In this document: piece by piece, positions 21,860 through 33,280 of the stretch | Layout of the letters: each line of letters opens with the position of its first letter | Numbering within the stretch: position 1 is the stretch's first letter | Notes under the pieces: generated by a model | Database searches by the model: none | The model's input: the letters and a program-made list of their open reading frames with translations, nothing else | What the model was told of the DNA's origin: nothing | Position numbers and translations under genes: made by a program | Assembly: GCA_007570785.1 (NCBI GenBank) | Contig: ML664157.1 | Coordinates: forward strand, 7,148,074 to 7,212,073 | Reading direction: 5' to 3' | Source: Antilocapra americana | Taxonomy: Eukaryota > Chordata > Mammalia > Artiodactyla > Antilocapridae | Length of the DNA stretch: 64,000 nt

Positions 21860-23740
21860 TAAAAGTAGGAAATATGGCAGTTCTATTTGCAGTTTTTTAA
21901 GGACTCTCCACACTGTTTTCCATAGTGGCTGTACTAGTTTGCATTCCCACCAACAGTGTAAGAGGGTTCCCTTTTCTCCACATCCTCTCCAGCATTTATT
22001 GCTTATAGATTTTGGGATGGCAGCCATTCTGACTGGTAAAGTGGTACCTCATTGTGGTTTTGATTTACATTTCTCTGATAATGAGTGATGTTGAGCATCT
22101 TTTAATGTGTTTGTTAGCCATTGTCTTCTTTGGAGAAATGTCTGTTAAGTTCTTTGGCCCACTTTTTGATTGGGTCGTTTATTTTTCTAGGATGGAGCTA
22201 CAGGAGTTGCTTGTATATTTTTGAGATTAATTGTTTGTCTGTTGCTTCATTGGCTATTATTTTCTCCCATTCTGAAGGCTGTCATTTCACCTTGCTTATA
22301 GTTTCCTTTGTTGTGCAGAAGCTTTTAATTTTAATTAGGTGCCATTTGTTTATTTGTGCTTTTATTTCTGATATTCTGGGAGGTGGGTCATAGAGGATCC
22401 TGCTTTGATTTATGTTGGAGAGTGTTTTGCCTATATTATCCCCTAGGAGTTTTATAGTTTCTGGTCTTATGCTTAGATCTTTGATCCATTTTGAGTTTAT
22501 CTTTGTGTATGGTGTTAGAAAGTATTCTAGTTTCATTCTTTTACAAGTGGCTGTCCAGTTTTCCCAGCACCACTTGTAAAAGAGATTGTCTTTTCTCCAT
22601 TGTATATTCTTGCCTCCTTTGTCAAAGATAAGGTGTCCATAGATGTGTGGATTTATCTCTGGGCTTTCTATTTTGTTCCACTGATCTATATTTCTGTCTT
22701 TGTGCCAGTACCATACTGTCTTAATGACTGTGGATTTGTAGTATAGCCTAAAGTCAGGTAGATTGATTCTTCCAGTTCCATTCTTCTTTCTCAAGATTGC
22801 TTTGGCTATACAAGGTTTTTTGTATTTCCATACAAATTGTGAAATTATTTGTTCTAATTCTCTGAAAAAGACCTCTGGTAGCTTGATAGGAATTGCATTG
22901 AATCTATAGATTTCTTTGGGTAGTATACTCATTTTCACTATATTGATTCTTCCAATCCACGAACACGGCACATTTCTCCATCTATTTGTGTCCTCTTTGA
23001 TTTCTTTCATCAGTGTTTAATAGTTTTCTATGTATAAATCTTTTGTTTCTTTAGGTAGAAATACTCCTAAGTATTTTATTCCCAGCAATCCCACTGCTGG
23101 GCATACACACCGAGGAAACCAGAATTGAAAGAGTCACATGTACCCCAGTGTTCATCGCTGCATTGCTTACAATAGCCAGTTCATGGAAGCAACCTAGATG
23201 CCCATCAACTTATGAATGGAAAAGAAAGCTGTGGTACATATACACAATGGAATATTACTCGGCAGTAAAAAAAAAAAAATTCATTTGAATCAGTTCTACT
23301 CAGGTGGACGGAACTGGAGCCTATTATCCAGAGTGAAGTAAGCCAGAAGGAAAAACAACAATACAGTATACTAAGGCATATATATGGAATTTAGAAAGAT
23401 GGTAATGAGAACCCTACATGCGAGACAGCAGGGGGAACGCAGATGTATAGAACAGACTCGTGGACTCTGGGGAAGAGGGCAAGGGTGGGATGATATGGGA
23501 GCATGGCATTGAAACCTGTTAATCATCATATGTGAAATCAATTACCAGCCCAGGGTTGATGCTCGGGGCTGGTGCACCGAGATGTCCTAGGGGGAGGGAA
23601 TCGGGAGGGAGGAGGGAAGGGGGTTCTGGAGGGGGAGCATATGTAGACCCATGGCGGTTTCATGTCATTGTATGGCAAAATCAACACAATAAATAAAGAA
23701 AATTTAAAAAATAAAAAAAAAGAATTAAAAGTAGGAAATA
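21860..23740 (+). mobile_element. Young L1 with inverted 5' segment (twin priming), exact 15-bp target duplication
   Basis: One insertion in two opposite pieces. 21875-23080 is L1 in reverse; its minus-strand frame at 22282-23010 (242 codons) is part of ORF2, with [16 protein letters not shown] and [10 protein letters not shown]. 23081-23725 is L1 in forward direction, from cccagcaatcccactgctgg through the 3' UTR to an A-rich tail at about 23690-23725. The outer end of the reversed piece (…ctgccatat on the element's strand) is what normally precedes cccagcaatccc, so at most a few bases were lost. taaaagtaggaaata flanks the whole unit at 21860-21874 and 23726-23740. Confidence 0.95.
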
Positions 23741-23924
23741 AAAATATTGCTAAAAGTTGATTAGTTTAAAAAATAAATTTTAAGATGATTATATTAATGA
23801 TCAATGTATTAATGTATTAATCAGTAGGCCATTGACACAGTTTTACTTAGATCAAAACAGAAGAATAGCAGAGTTAAAGGGAAGGGTCACGAGTTTAGAA
23901 TTCAACAAAATTTGGGTTAAATAG

Positions 23925-24140
23925 TGGCTTTTCCTCTTCTCATAGCACCATGAGTAATGTTATATAATTATAAGAACTCTCAGATAATAGAGCCTGAAAA
24001 TGTTCTCCTCATCTGTATAAAATGGAAATAATAATGATAATTTCCTTAAAAAGTTTTTTTTACAAGTGGGAGATAATAAATTCATTTAAAAGCAACAGCA
24101 GAATACTTGGTGTTCAGCTAATAGGTACTGTCATTATTAT
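23925..24140 (+). repeat. MIR SINE remnant
   Basis: MIR order on the plus strand: cctcatctgtataaaatgga, ataataatgataattt, then ggtgttcagctaataggtac. Confidence 0.6.
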
Positions 24141-24160
24141 AAAAAACCAGTGGATATGTG

Positions 24161-24310
24161 TTTTTTACTGAGGTATAGTCAATGTACAATATTATATATA
24201 TCATAGTGATTCATAATTTTAAAGGTTATATTCTTTTTATAAGCTATAACAACATATTGGCTATGTTCCCTGTGTTGTAGAATGTATCCTTTTGTAAATG
24301 GGTAGACATA
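24161..24310 (-). mobile_element. Old L1 LINE 3' UTR fragment
   Basis: Reverse-oriented old L1 3' end: ttttttactgaggtatagtc, catagtgattcataattt, ggctatgttccctgtgttgt. The same family recurs at 38228. Confidence 0.7.
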
Positions 24311-25312
24311 GTTTTGAACATTTACTTTTCTGTTAATTTCTCTAATTTCCCTTCTCAGATGTATGTGTTCATCAATGGAGATTATCAGTTGCATTATAAA
24401 TATGGGTTATTTTCAATATTATGTTAATGAGAAATCAGTACAGTAATTTTGATAGTAGAAAGGATCTTTTCTGTTGATCTTCAATATAATCTAATTATTA
24501 GCATAGTGTTAAGCACTTTTATGATATGAAAATATTGGTTAATGATGATAACATGTATTAAAAAGTCAGAGAAAAGAAACACCATTGCCTTTTTTGATTA
24601 TGTAAGTTTGGACATTTTGCTTTTCCCAGCATATGCAGACTTACATTCTGTTTTTGCTTTCAGCACTAAAAAGCAAGTTATACACAACCTGCTTCTTTTA
24701 TTCACATAACCTTCCTGGTCCTTGTTTTAATGTTTGTTTTAATTCCCTGTAACACATGCATACTTGTAATGATCATAATGACCATATGTTTTCTGTAAAA
24801 AGCATAATTACTTTTAGATCTGAAATCTCTGAAATGTACATAAATGAAATTGCTTATTTCCTAATCTTCTACAATAACTTAACCATATCCAGACAACTTG
24901 GTTGCTCAGCGAAGGCCACTGGTCTTCTGTGGAAATAACTTTGAGAAGCACTGTTTATATGTTAAAGTTTTAAGGACTTAGCTTTGCGTTAAAAGCCAAA
25001 TACCATCTGGTCCTGGATTTTCTTTGCACCTTGACTCATACAAAACCTACTTCTCCCCCAACCTTTTTTAAACCATAAAGTAAGACTTACAGTTGTCAGA
25101 ATTTGCAAGCTCACTCATCAATCCATTTGCACAAGCATCCCTTTGTCCAATTGTTTTGTTTACTCCTTTGTCAATCTGGCAAAATAATTTTGGTTTCTAT
25201 ATTAGCCTTCCTGATTTATCTGTGAACCTAAAGAGCAGGAACATTTTTGCTTTACATTTTATGTTCAATGTTTTCATAGTTCATGAAACAAATTAAACAT
25301 CAAGTTATTAAA
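24311..25312. other. Unassigned DNA; possible L2 remnant near 25080-25300
   Basis: Most of it has no recognised repeat. The last 200 bp (ttacttgcctgtctcc-like layout, then cctaaagagcaggaac) weakly resembles an L2 3' region; I cannot confirm this. Confidence 0.3.
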
Positions 25313-25402
25313 AATACCATGGACAGAGGAGCCTGGCAGGCTACATTCTATGCAATCGCAAGAGTCAGACACCCTTAGTGATTAAATAGCAGCAGCAGCA
25401 GC
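25313..25402 (+). repeat. Partial Bov-A SINE end with (AGC)n tract
   Basis: Only the 3' part of the SINE is present (ccatggacagaggagcctgg to gcaagagtcagacacc), followed by AGC trinucleotides at about 25389-25402, a known place for microsatellites to grow from Bov-A tails. Confidence 0.85.
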
Positions 25403-28377
25403 GATTCAAAACATGCTTATTGAATAAATGAGTGAATGAATGATGCTGCAGTGATCAAACTTGAATCAAATCTAAACCTACAAATTACTTCAAAACCCAA
25501 TCAACAACTGTGGTTCTTTGTAGAAAAGATAATTCATATTCTGAGTGGTTATTCTCAGAAGATAAACTAAGAGATAATGATGTTAGAGGATGTATGGGCT
25601 TGACCATTTATTCCAAGATAACTCTCACATTGGAGGACTTTCTTTTCACATCACTTCATCATAAGGGCCAATATATTGCAAGAAATTCTGCAGAAACTTC
25701 TGGATATTTTAATATTTTCTCTAATGTTGGAGCTTTGGAATTATTAAAGTTATTGACATTTTTAGACTGCAGTTGTACCTCTTTGAGACATTAATTTTTA
25801 GCTCTTTGGGCACGTATTTGATTTTATTATAGCTTCACTCTCAAAAGCAACACCGGAATGTTTTGTTTACAGCGTTCAGTTTCTAAAAGATGTTCTATAA
25901 AAAGTCATGGTGTTTTAGTAGTGCTTAAACATCAAAGCACAAATTATCTATACTAAAAAACTTCCATAAACATTGTGTCTTTGAGCAGCAACTTCACAAT
26001 GAGATTTTGGTTTAGTTTTTCAAAAATAAAACTGGGCTTTTCCCCATTAGGTAACAATTCATTTATAATCTGTAACAGCTTGGCAATAGTATAAATGGTT
26101 TCCAGTGACTGACAGTAGTTATTAAAAGAATGCATCCACATGCTTTCGATTCTTTAGATTGTGAAATTAAATAAATATTGCCTTTTTATGCAACTTATTT
26201 TGAAATGGGAGGTAAATGAAGAAATTTAGTTTCATTACTGCTTATCTGGTTAAGTTCTCCTTTTTATTCTTCTTTCTTTACCAAGAAAACACATGAGCTA
26301 TGGGCAAAACAGGCAATAATCAATAATAACAACGGAAATATGCCTCCCATGTGGGTAATAGTTTTGGAGTCTATAAGGCAGTTGATATGCTTAGTCCTAT
26401 GGCTTCCTCTTCCATCATTTCATTTCCTTTCCCCTGGTTGCTTACCAGCACTTGGAGAATCTCATTGCCCCTGCAACTTCTCATCCTCAATATCAGGGGC
26501 TTGGTCCTAAGCTGCCCTTCTTTTCTGAAGATATTTGTATCCAGGGGAAGAAAGCTTTAGAATGAAGGTCACTTACTACCAGGGCATCTTTTGAATTGGA
26601 AGCAAATTAGTTACCCTTCCAAATGTCATCATGCAGACTGCTATGGGATGGCAACTTACCATAGCAGTCATACTCTGCTTTCAATAACTAAAGCAATGTT
26701 CAGCTGGGAGGCAGTTAATTTGAGCCTTAGTGATATTGATGGCAAAATTCACCTTTTAGGGAGAGCTGTTAGTATAGAAATTGAAGATAGATGCTAGATT
26801 TGGTATAGAAATTTCTCTCAGTGAAAACAGCTGGAGTTATAGTTGGACAAAAGCTTTAAAAGTTGCATCACTACAATACATCATAGAGGTAAGTGAATTA
26901 AGACAAGTGTGCACTTCAGTATTATGCAATTTTTGAATGAAGGCTAGGAGAAATAAACATATGTTCACTTGTCACAATTATGAACAATAGAGAAGACTAA
27001 ATCTACTTGCACCATCAGTAAATGGCTACATTACCCAATCTCATTAAGAATGGATGTGCAGCAATGGCTGCTCTGAGAAATGATTCTCTGAGTAAGGCAC
27101 CAGTTAGTCTGCAGTATCACAGTTTAAAAGCTAATAAGAACTATTCTGACACTGTGACATTGTATCATCACCCAGTCACAAGTTACATTTCACCAGAGAT
27201 AAATATCAAAAGAATTTGTTTCAGCGGACATTAAACCATGTTTATTTCATTTATCTCTTCAAATTATGCCAAGATCAAATAAGCTAAGTGAAATATTACT
27301 GATCATGGACTAAATTAAGGTATAACAAATAAGATCATATTTCCCCAAACATGTAACCCATTATTGAATTGTTAGATACAGTGTACTCCTCTTAAAAGAA
27401 ATCCATTCTTCAAAATCTATGTTAAAAAAGACACTTGGCAGTAACTGACACACATGAACCAGAGTGGCTGTAAAGGAAAAAACTGACCCAGGAGTTTCCC
27501 AATATTTTAAATCATGTAATTTTAAAATGTTTAAAACAGAAACTTGACCAAGCAATTCCATTATTCATTATCTTTTTGGTTTACATTTCAGTTACACTTG
27601 GAAACAAATACATCACCATAGAGTGAATTTAAATATGTAGTTAGGAATGGGAAAGGAAGAAAGACTAGAGTCAAGAAATACAAAAGAAATCCAAACTGTC
27701 ACTAAACTAGCTAGACACAACCCTTTTTAATACATCCATGAGTCTCAGCACATTCTCAAGGAATCCTAGGTTTTTAAGGAAAAGAATTTATGAAACTTTA
27801 ACCTAATAACCCAGTTCCATAAAAGTTTTTATTTTTTTCTGTTTCTTCTTCAACACACAGAAAACTTCCTTCAATACAAACACAGACTGATCCTGATGAT
27901 TAAGTTTTCATGTATGGCCTTTAAGAGGTGAAAGAAACTTTTAACAGGAACTCTATTCAGGGTAGAGAGATTCTGTCTTATCCTGACAGGAAGGAAATGG
28001 CTGCTTGGTCTCTGCCTTCCCTGGTGAGGATCAGAGAGCATTTGTGTGGAAGTTATGTGGGTTTGTAAGACGCTATATAAATGTTACTTGTTAAAAATCC
28101 AGGCAATTCAAAGAGTGTATTTACCTTTCTTCTGAATCTACTCCCTATGAGGTTTTTCCCTGTTTCTTCTGCCTTGTCCTCAAATGAATTAAAGAACCTT
28201 ACAAAGATGCCTGATGCTAAAGAACTGCAATTTCTTAACCTGATACATGTAGAAGAGCCTTTGGTTGAACAAAATACGGCAACATGGATGTTTGTCAAGC
28301 TCCATTCTAGTATTCTTCATGGGTCCTCAGTCCAACTGAAGTATAATCTATAATAATAATCATGAAACAAATGACTC
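25403..28377. other. Unassigned single-copy-looking DNA
   Basis: Nearly 3 kb with no repeat I can name, the longest such block in the first half. Open frames at 25510-25794, 26351-26560, 26591-26797, 27022-27234 and 28081-28353 have no recognisable domain. No CpG-rich promoter or exon-like splice pattern stands out. Confidence 0.45.
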
Positions 28378-28490
28378 CTTCATTCATTCAGAAAGCCTTT
28401 CTTTAGGACTACTAGGTATAAGGCTCTCTTCTAGAGTCAGAGGAATCAGCAATGGATCAAAAGGAAGCAAACAAACAAAAATCTCTTAGA
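28378..28490 (-). repeat. L2 LINE 3' end remnant
   Basis: Reverse of the L2 3' end: cattcattcagaaagccttt, actactaggtataaggctct, agtcagaggaatcagcaatg, then aacaaacaaaaatctctt. Confidence 0.65.
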
Positions 28491-28494
28491 TTTC

Positions 28495-28572
28495 ATTGCT
28501 TAGGTAATTAGTTTTATATCTTTTAGGAAGATATAAATTGCTTAGGTAATTAGTTTTATATCTTTTAGGAAG
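28495..28572. repeat. 42-bp tandem duplication
   Basis: The block starting attgcttaggtaattagttt at 28495 repeats at 28537 without mismatch over the 36 bp of the second copy. A recent local duplication. Confidence 0.95.
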
Positions 28573-29239
28573 CATTCATTCTGTCTTGGATAAAAATTTT
28601 TCTTAGGTAGTCTGTCATTTCTCTGTTTCCTCCCCTGAGATGAGGTCCAGGTGTATACATAGAGGATATATCCTTATATGACCTCATGACAAAGGTGAAG
28701 AGTTAATGTATTATTCTTTTTTTTTCCATTTACTGGCTTCGAGTCTCAGATGCGATGTCCCTTGTCTACTTAGCGAAACAGTGAGAAAGACAAGTCAGCA
28801 GGCAATCACACTAACGCACGGCAATGTAATTACCTGCTGTGATAGAGACATTATAGACATGACCACCACATGTGCACAACTTCAGGAGCACCCCTCACAC
28901 AGACCATAATGTGCAGAGTGCCCCTTAGAGCTGAACAGTGCACGACCCTTGAGCCCATCTGTGACAGCCCTTAGACACCCATCTAAGAACAGCACAGAGG
29001 AGGGCTATGATACAATTCAGACTAGGGGATGGGAAGAAACCATGTATAGAGTGGGCAGAAGTTAACTAGATAAACATGGAGAGTGAATGAATAGCATCAC
29101 ATGAATAAAGTCCCAGATTCTAGAGAAAACATACCTAAAGAAGAAATTAAAAGAAGTTCTTAAGCTGGAATGCTGAGTAGAAGAGGAAGGCACAGTGAAA
29201 AAATATGGGGAGGCAAAAGAGGCTATTAAAAAGAACCCT
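28573..29239. other. Unassigned DNA
   Basis: No gene or nameable repeat recognised. Confidence 0.4.
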
Positions 29240-29372
29240 GTAACTATATTGAGAAGTTTGACCTTTATCCTGAGGACAAGTAGGTACCATGGCAAGATTT
29301 TAAGCTAGGGACATACCAAGGGCAGGTTTGCATATTAGAAGCATGGCACTCAGAATTTGCAGTTAGGTTTGT
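29240..29372 (-). repeat. L2 LINE remnant, left piece
   Basis: Reverse L2: tttgacctttatcctgagga, ccatggcaagattttaagct, gacataccaagggcagg. Broken by a BovB insertion and continued at 29688. Confidence 0.6.
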
Positions 29373-29687
29373 TTTTTAGCAACCAGTTCATCCTAGAGGA
29401 GATAAGTCCTGGGTGTTCATCGGAAGGACTGATGTTGAAGCTGAAACTCCAATACTTTGGCCACCTCATGTGAAGAGTCGACTCACTGGAAAAGACCCTG
29501 ATGCTGGGAAGGATTGGGGGCAGGAGGAGAAGGGGAAGACAGAGGATGAGATGGCTGGATGGCATCATCGACTCAATGAACATGGGTTTGGATGGACTCC
29601 GGGAGTTGGTGATGGACAGGGAGGCTTGGTGTACTGCAATTCGTGGGGTCGCAAAGAGCGAATGAATTGACCAACTTGCTTTTTAGC
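29373..29687 (+). mobile_element. BovB LINE, short 3' copy E, with 8-bp target duplication
   Basis: Plus-strand BovB 3' end, body about 29381-29679: gatgttgaagctgaaactcc to ggtcgcaaagagcgaatgaa. tttttagc flanks it at 29373-29380 and 29680-29687. Short open frames on both strands come from the element. Confidence 0.92.
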
Positions 29688-30130
29688 TGCTATGTGGGGG
29701 GTAGGTGAGTAGTTAGGAGGCTGTGATAATAACCTGGCTTGAAGACAAGGAGGCTTGGACATGGTTCCACTTTCGGAATGCTGAGAAAAGGAAGGCTGAA
29801 ATAAGTATATGACAAGTGGGATTGAGAGTTATTTTGTAATTGGATGTGGGTTCTGGGGAACAGGGCAGAGGTGGGGATTGTGTTCACTGAGTAATCTGTG
29901 AGATGGCTGAGCCATTCTCTGAGACAGGAACCTGAGGCAGTCAAGGAGCAAGGGTGGTGAAGAAAAATGAGTTCTGCCTTTCACTTGTTAAGTTCTAGGT
30001 GTGTGGCAGGCATCTAAGTGGAAATGTCTTGAGAACTAGAGCAATGCGCAGCTCTGATATCCAAAGGAGCAATCTGGGACAGGGAGATAGATTGGGGCAA
30101 AGAGGGTGCATTTACAGATATTAACTAAAA
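29688..30130 (-). repeat. L2 LINE remnant, right piece (ORF2 3' region)
   Basis: Continues the reverse L2 after the BovB: agtagttaggaggctgtgat, attggatgtgggttc, gcatctaagtggaaatgtct. This order corresponds to the decayed 3' part of the L2 reverse transcriptase region. Confidence 0.6.
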
Positions 30131-30439
30131 CCATCATATTGGAAGAATTTCAAGGGAAGAAGGTTATTGTTTCTGTCTTCTGAATTATTATGAAAGCTTG
30201 ATAAAAGCTACCCAGGAACACAAATATACAAGACGTATATTGTGTATGGAGTGTTATGGAGTTTTGGAACTGGGAGAAATTGGTGGTAATTTAAATCTAC
30301 CCACCTTTATAATATCCATATATAACTGTAAGCAACAAAGCACTGAATTGTGGGTTGTAGTCATTTTACTCTCACTTGCTTTTTTCATCAATTTTATCAT
30401 TTTTGACACATATGGATCTAGTTTGTTTATTTAATTTTC
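30131..30439. other. Unassigned AT-rich DNA before an ancient L1
   Basis: No feature recognised; part of it may belong to the ancient L1 that becomes recognisable at about 30440. Confidence 0.35.
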
Positions 30440-30747
30440 ATATTCCATGTGAAAATAAGATACCATTCATTCAGTCTCTTGTTGATTGATTATTTCTAAT
30501 ATATCATTTGTATTAGGAAGCCACAATGAGCATGCCTATATATGGTTCCTTGTGCATCTATGCAGGAGTTTATCCAAGGCAAATACTAAGAAGTTGTCAA
30601 ATCAAGGTGTCTGAATGCTTTGAACTAATTACATATGTCCAAATTGCTCTCCTTGGGTTTTTGACCAACTTCACCACCAATCAACATTATGTGAGATTTA
30701 TTCCACATTTCCTTCATTACTTGGCATTATTAGACTTAAATTTTTGC

Positions 30748-30797
30748 CAGTCTGCATTGCGGACAGACGCTTTACCGTCTGAGCCACCAGGGAAGCC
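30748..30797 (-). repeat. Bov-tA SINE head fragment
   Basis: Only the tRNA-derived head is left (reverse of ggcttccctggtggctcaga). About 50 bp, with no tail or target duplication. Confidence 0.75.
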
Positions 30798-31057
30798 TCA
30801 ATGAATATGAGATTTTTGCTGTTAACTGATTTGATTTTAACATTGTTTCATTTCTGAGCAGGAGCATTTTTTATTTGTTTATTGGTAACTTGAATAGCAG
30901 TTTCTCAATTTAGGTTTTGTCCATTTATTGATTTGGGGGTATTTTTCTTATTGATTGATATAAACTACATATTATAAATACACCATGTATAATAATAGTT
31001 GATTCCTTATATAAAAGCAAGTGTATCTTTCCCTTCTGTACTTTTGTATTTATTTAT

Positions 31058-31298
31058 GATAACTTTGGGCTCCCCTGGTGGCTCAAATGGTGAAGAATCT
31101 GCCAGCAATGCAAGAGACCTGGGTTTGATCCCTGGGTCAGGAAGATCCCTGGGAGAAAGGAATGGCTACCCACTCCAGTATTCTTGCCTGGATACTTCCA
31201 TGGACAGAGGAGCCCTGTGAGCTACAATCCATTGGGCAGCAAAAGGTTGAACACGACTGAGCAATTAATACACACACATACACACACGATAGCTTTGG
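31058..31298 (+). repeat. Bov-tA SINE, first of a same-site pair
   Basis: Body about 31069-31287, head ggctcccctggtggctcaaa, tail followed by a CA-rich stretch (31269-31287). Flanked by gataactttgg (31058-31068) and gatagctttgg (31288-31298). Confidence 0.9.
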
Positions 31299-31514
31299 GG
31301 CTTCCCTGGTGATTTAGTGGTAAAGAATCCACCTGCCAATGCAGGGGATGTGGGCTCAATCCCTGGGTAAGGAAGATCCCCTGGAGAAGGAAACTGGAAC
31401 CTATTCTAGTATTCTTGCCTAAGAATTCCCACAGACAGAGGACTCTAGAGTCCATGAGGTCATGAAAGAGTTGTACATGACTTAGCATCTAAATAAAAAC
31501 AGTGATAGCTTTGG
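31299..31514 (+). repeat. Bov-tA SINE, second of a same-site pair
   Basis: Body about 31299-31503, head ggcttccctggtgatttagt. Its flanks gatagctttgg at 31288-31298 and 31504-31514 are identical to each other and nearly identical to the left flank of the previous SINE. Confidence 0.9.
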
Positions 31515-31826
31515 TAAAGTAAATCCATCTTTTCTTTTACATTACTGTTTTTCTTAAGTCTTTTTAAATAAATCTTTTTTATACTGTAACATCATAAATA
31601 TATTCTCTTAAATTTTCTTCTAAGTGTTATTAAACTTTTCTTTTAAGTTTCAGTCTTTAGACCATCTGGAATTTCTTTGGGTGGAAGAGTAAAGTTTTTT
31701 TTCCCTAATAAGAGCAACATTTTAATCAATATTTTAGTAATCTAGTCATTTATGGAAGAATCCATCCTTTCTCAACTAATCTATAATATCATTTCTGTCA
31801 TATTGTAAAGTTCTATATATGTAGGG

Positions 31827-32055
31827 TTCTCCAGGCTTCCCTGGTGGCTCAGAGGGTAAAGCATCTGCCTGCAGTGTGGGAGACCCGGGTTCGATCCCTG
31901 GGTGGGAAGATCCCCTGGAGAAGGACATGGTAAACTACTCCAGTATTCTGGCCTGGAAAATTCCATGGACGGAGGAGCCTGGTGGGCTACAGTCCACGGG
32001 ATCGCAGAGTTGGACAGACTGAGTGACTTCATTTTCACTTTCTTTCTTTTCTCCA
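31827..32055 (+). repeat. Bov-tA SINE, well preserved
   Basis: Close to consensus: ggcttccctggtggctcaga, gacccgggttcgatccctgg, then tcattttcactttctttc. The heptamer ttctcca at 31827-31833 and 32049-32055 may be the target duplication. Confidence 0.92.
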
Positions 32056-32320
32056 TTATATTTCACGATCGTTTTTCTCTATCCCTCTGTCAATAACATA
32101 CTTAATTACTACAGATTTATAATAAGTTTTGACATTGGATATAGAGCTTATTGATACAGATTCTTTCCTCTCTTCCAAAATATATTGGTTATTCTTGGCC
32201 TTCAGTTGATTCATGTCACTATGTCATCACCTCATCAAATTTCATGAAATTCCTGCTGAGGAGTACATTGAATTTACAGATAAATGTGGGTAAGGCTATA
32301 TTATTTTTAATTAAAAAACA

Positions 32321-32734
32321 TTTTGAAGAAAAATACATTTTGAAAATTAAAAGTATTCTTTTTTAATAATTTGTGCTGTCCTAGGGATGGAGAGGCAGGG
32401 GCAAATTTCTGTTTACCTTTGCCCCAGTGGCACGGTAGCCAACAGATACTGAACAAATGTTCCTTAATTAACTAACTGACAGACTGAATAAAGGAGTGAA
32501 TGTAAGTTTCTTTGTGATCTTGTTAGTTGTGAAGATAAATTACATCTATAATAAATGACTAATAGGGAATAAGGATAGCTTATTTCCTCAGTTCCTTAAT
32601 CTGTTATGATAGATTCCCATTATCTCTACTGACAGTGACAAGAAAATTTTATAAGAAGTCTTGTCATTTCCTTCTAAAAAAGCCTTTGACATGGAGGCCA
32701 TGAATCTTAGAAACAACTTGCATATTCTTCCATG
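32321..32734. other. Unassigned DNA
   Basis: No gene or nameable repeat recognised. Confidence 0.4.
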
Positions 32735-33270
32735 CAGCATCTTTTATTTAATGCCTACTACTAAGTTCCAGGGGCTGTTTTAGGTACTGGAAATAAAGCT
32801 ATGAGCAATGACAAAACCTCTGCTTCCCTGGGGCTTGCATTCTAGAGGGGTAGAGACTAAAAGCTAAAATAAATAATTCAATTCCATTGTGTGTGAAATG
32901 TACTATGTGTATAAAAAGTATTATGGCATAGGAAAAAATTAAGCTGGGGAGAATTGGGATTGAGGTGATTGTAATTTTATGTCAGATGGTACAGAGAAGC
33001 CCATGAGTAGAAGACAATGACTTGAAGGAGATCTGGGGAAAGAGTGTCTCATGTAGGGGGAGTCAGCAATGTGAAGGTCAGAGGCAGGACCTGCCTAGCA
33101 TGTCTGAACTATAACAAGGACAGCAGTCTCACCAATGTGGAGTGTCTGAACTATAACAAGGACCACAGTCTCACCAATGTGGAGTGACTGGGGAAAGAAT
33201 GGAAGAAAAGGGAAGATCTCAGATAGGGTATAGGGCCCCATAGGCCATTGTAAGAATTTGGGCTTTCAGC
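32735..33270 (-). repeat. L2 LINE 3' region
   Basis: Reverse L2: taatgcctactactaagttc, ggtactggaaataaagctat, cttgcattctagagg, then tagggccccataggccattg. One of the better L2 matches here. It contains a 42-bp duplication at 33101. Confidence 0.68.
33101..33184. repeat. 42-bp tandem duplication inside an L2
   Basis: tgtctgaactataacaagga starts at 33101 and again at 33143. The two 42-bp copies differ at a few positions near the middle (gacagcag versus gaccacag). Confidence 0.93.
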
Positions 33271-33280
33271 TCCTGGTTGT

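Larger units (their letters stand above)
30440..32320 (-). mobile_element. Ancient L1 (L1M-type) ORF2, broken by four SINEs
   Basis: Between the SINEs the DNA follows L1 ORF2 in reverse, strongly decayed: aatgagcatgcctatatatg, ccaaattgctctcctt, acttggcattattagactta, agaccatctggaatttcttt, gaatccatcctttctc, actacagatttataata, then attgaatttacagataaatg. Pieces are about 30440-30747, 30798-31057, 31515-31826 and 32056-32320. No coding frame survives. Confidence 0.68.

Noticed and set aside
22282..23010. Open frame of 242 codons, the longest in the window, as a possible host gene.
   Set aside because: It is a fragment of L1 ORF2 inside a truncated, inverted insertion.
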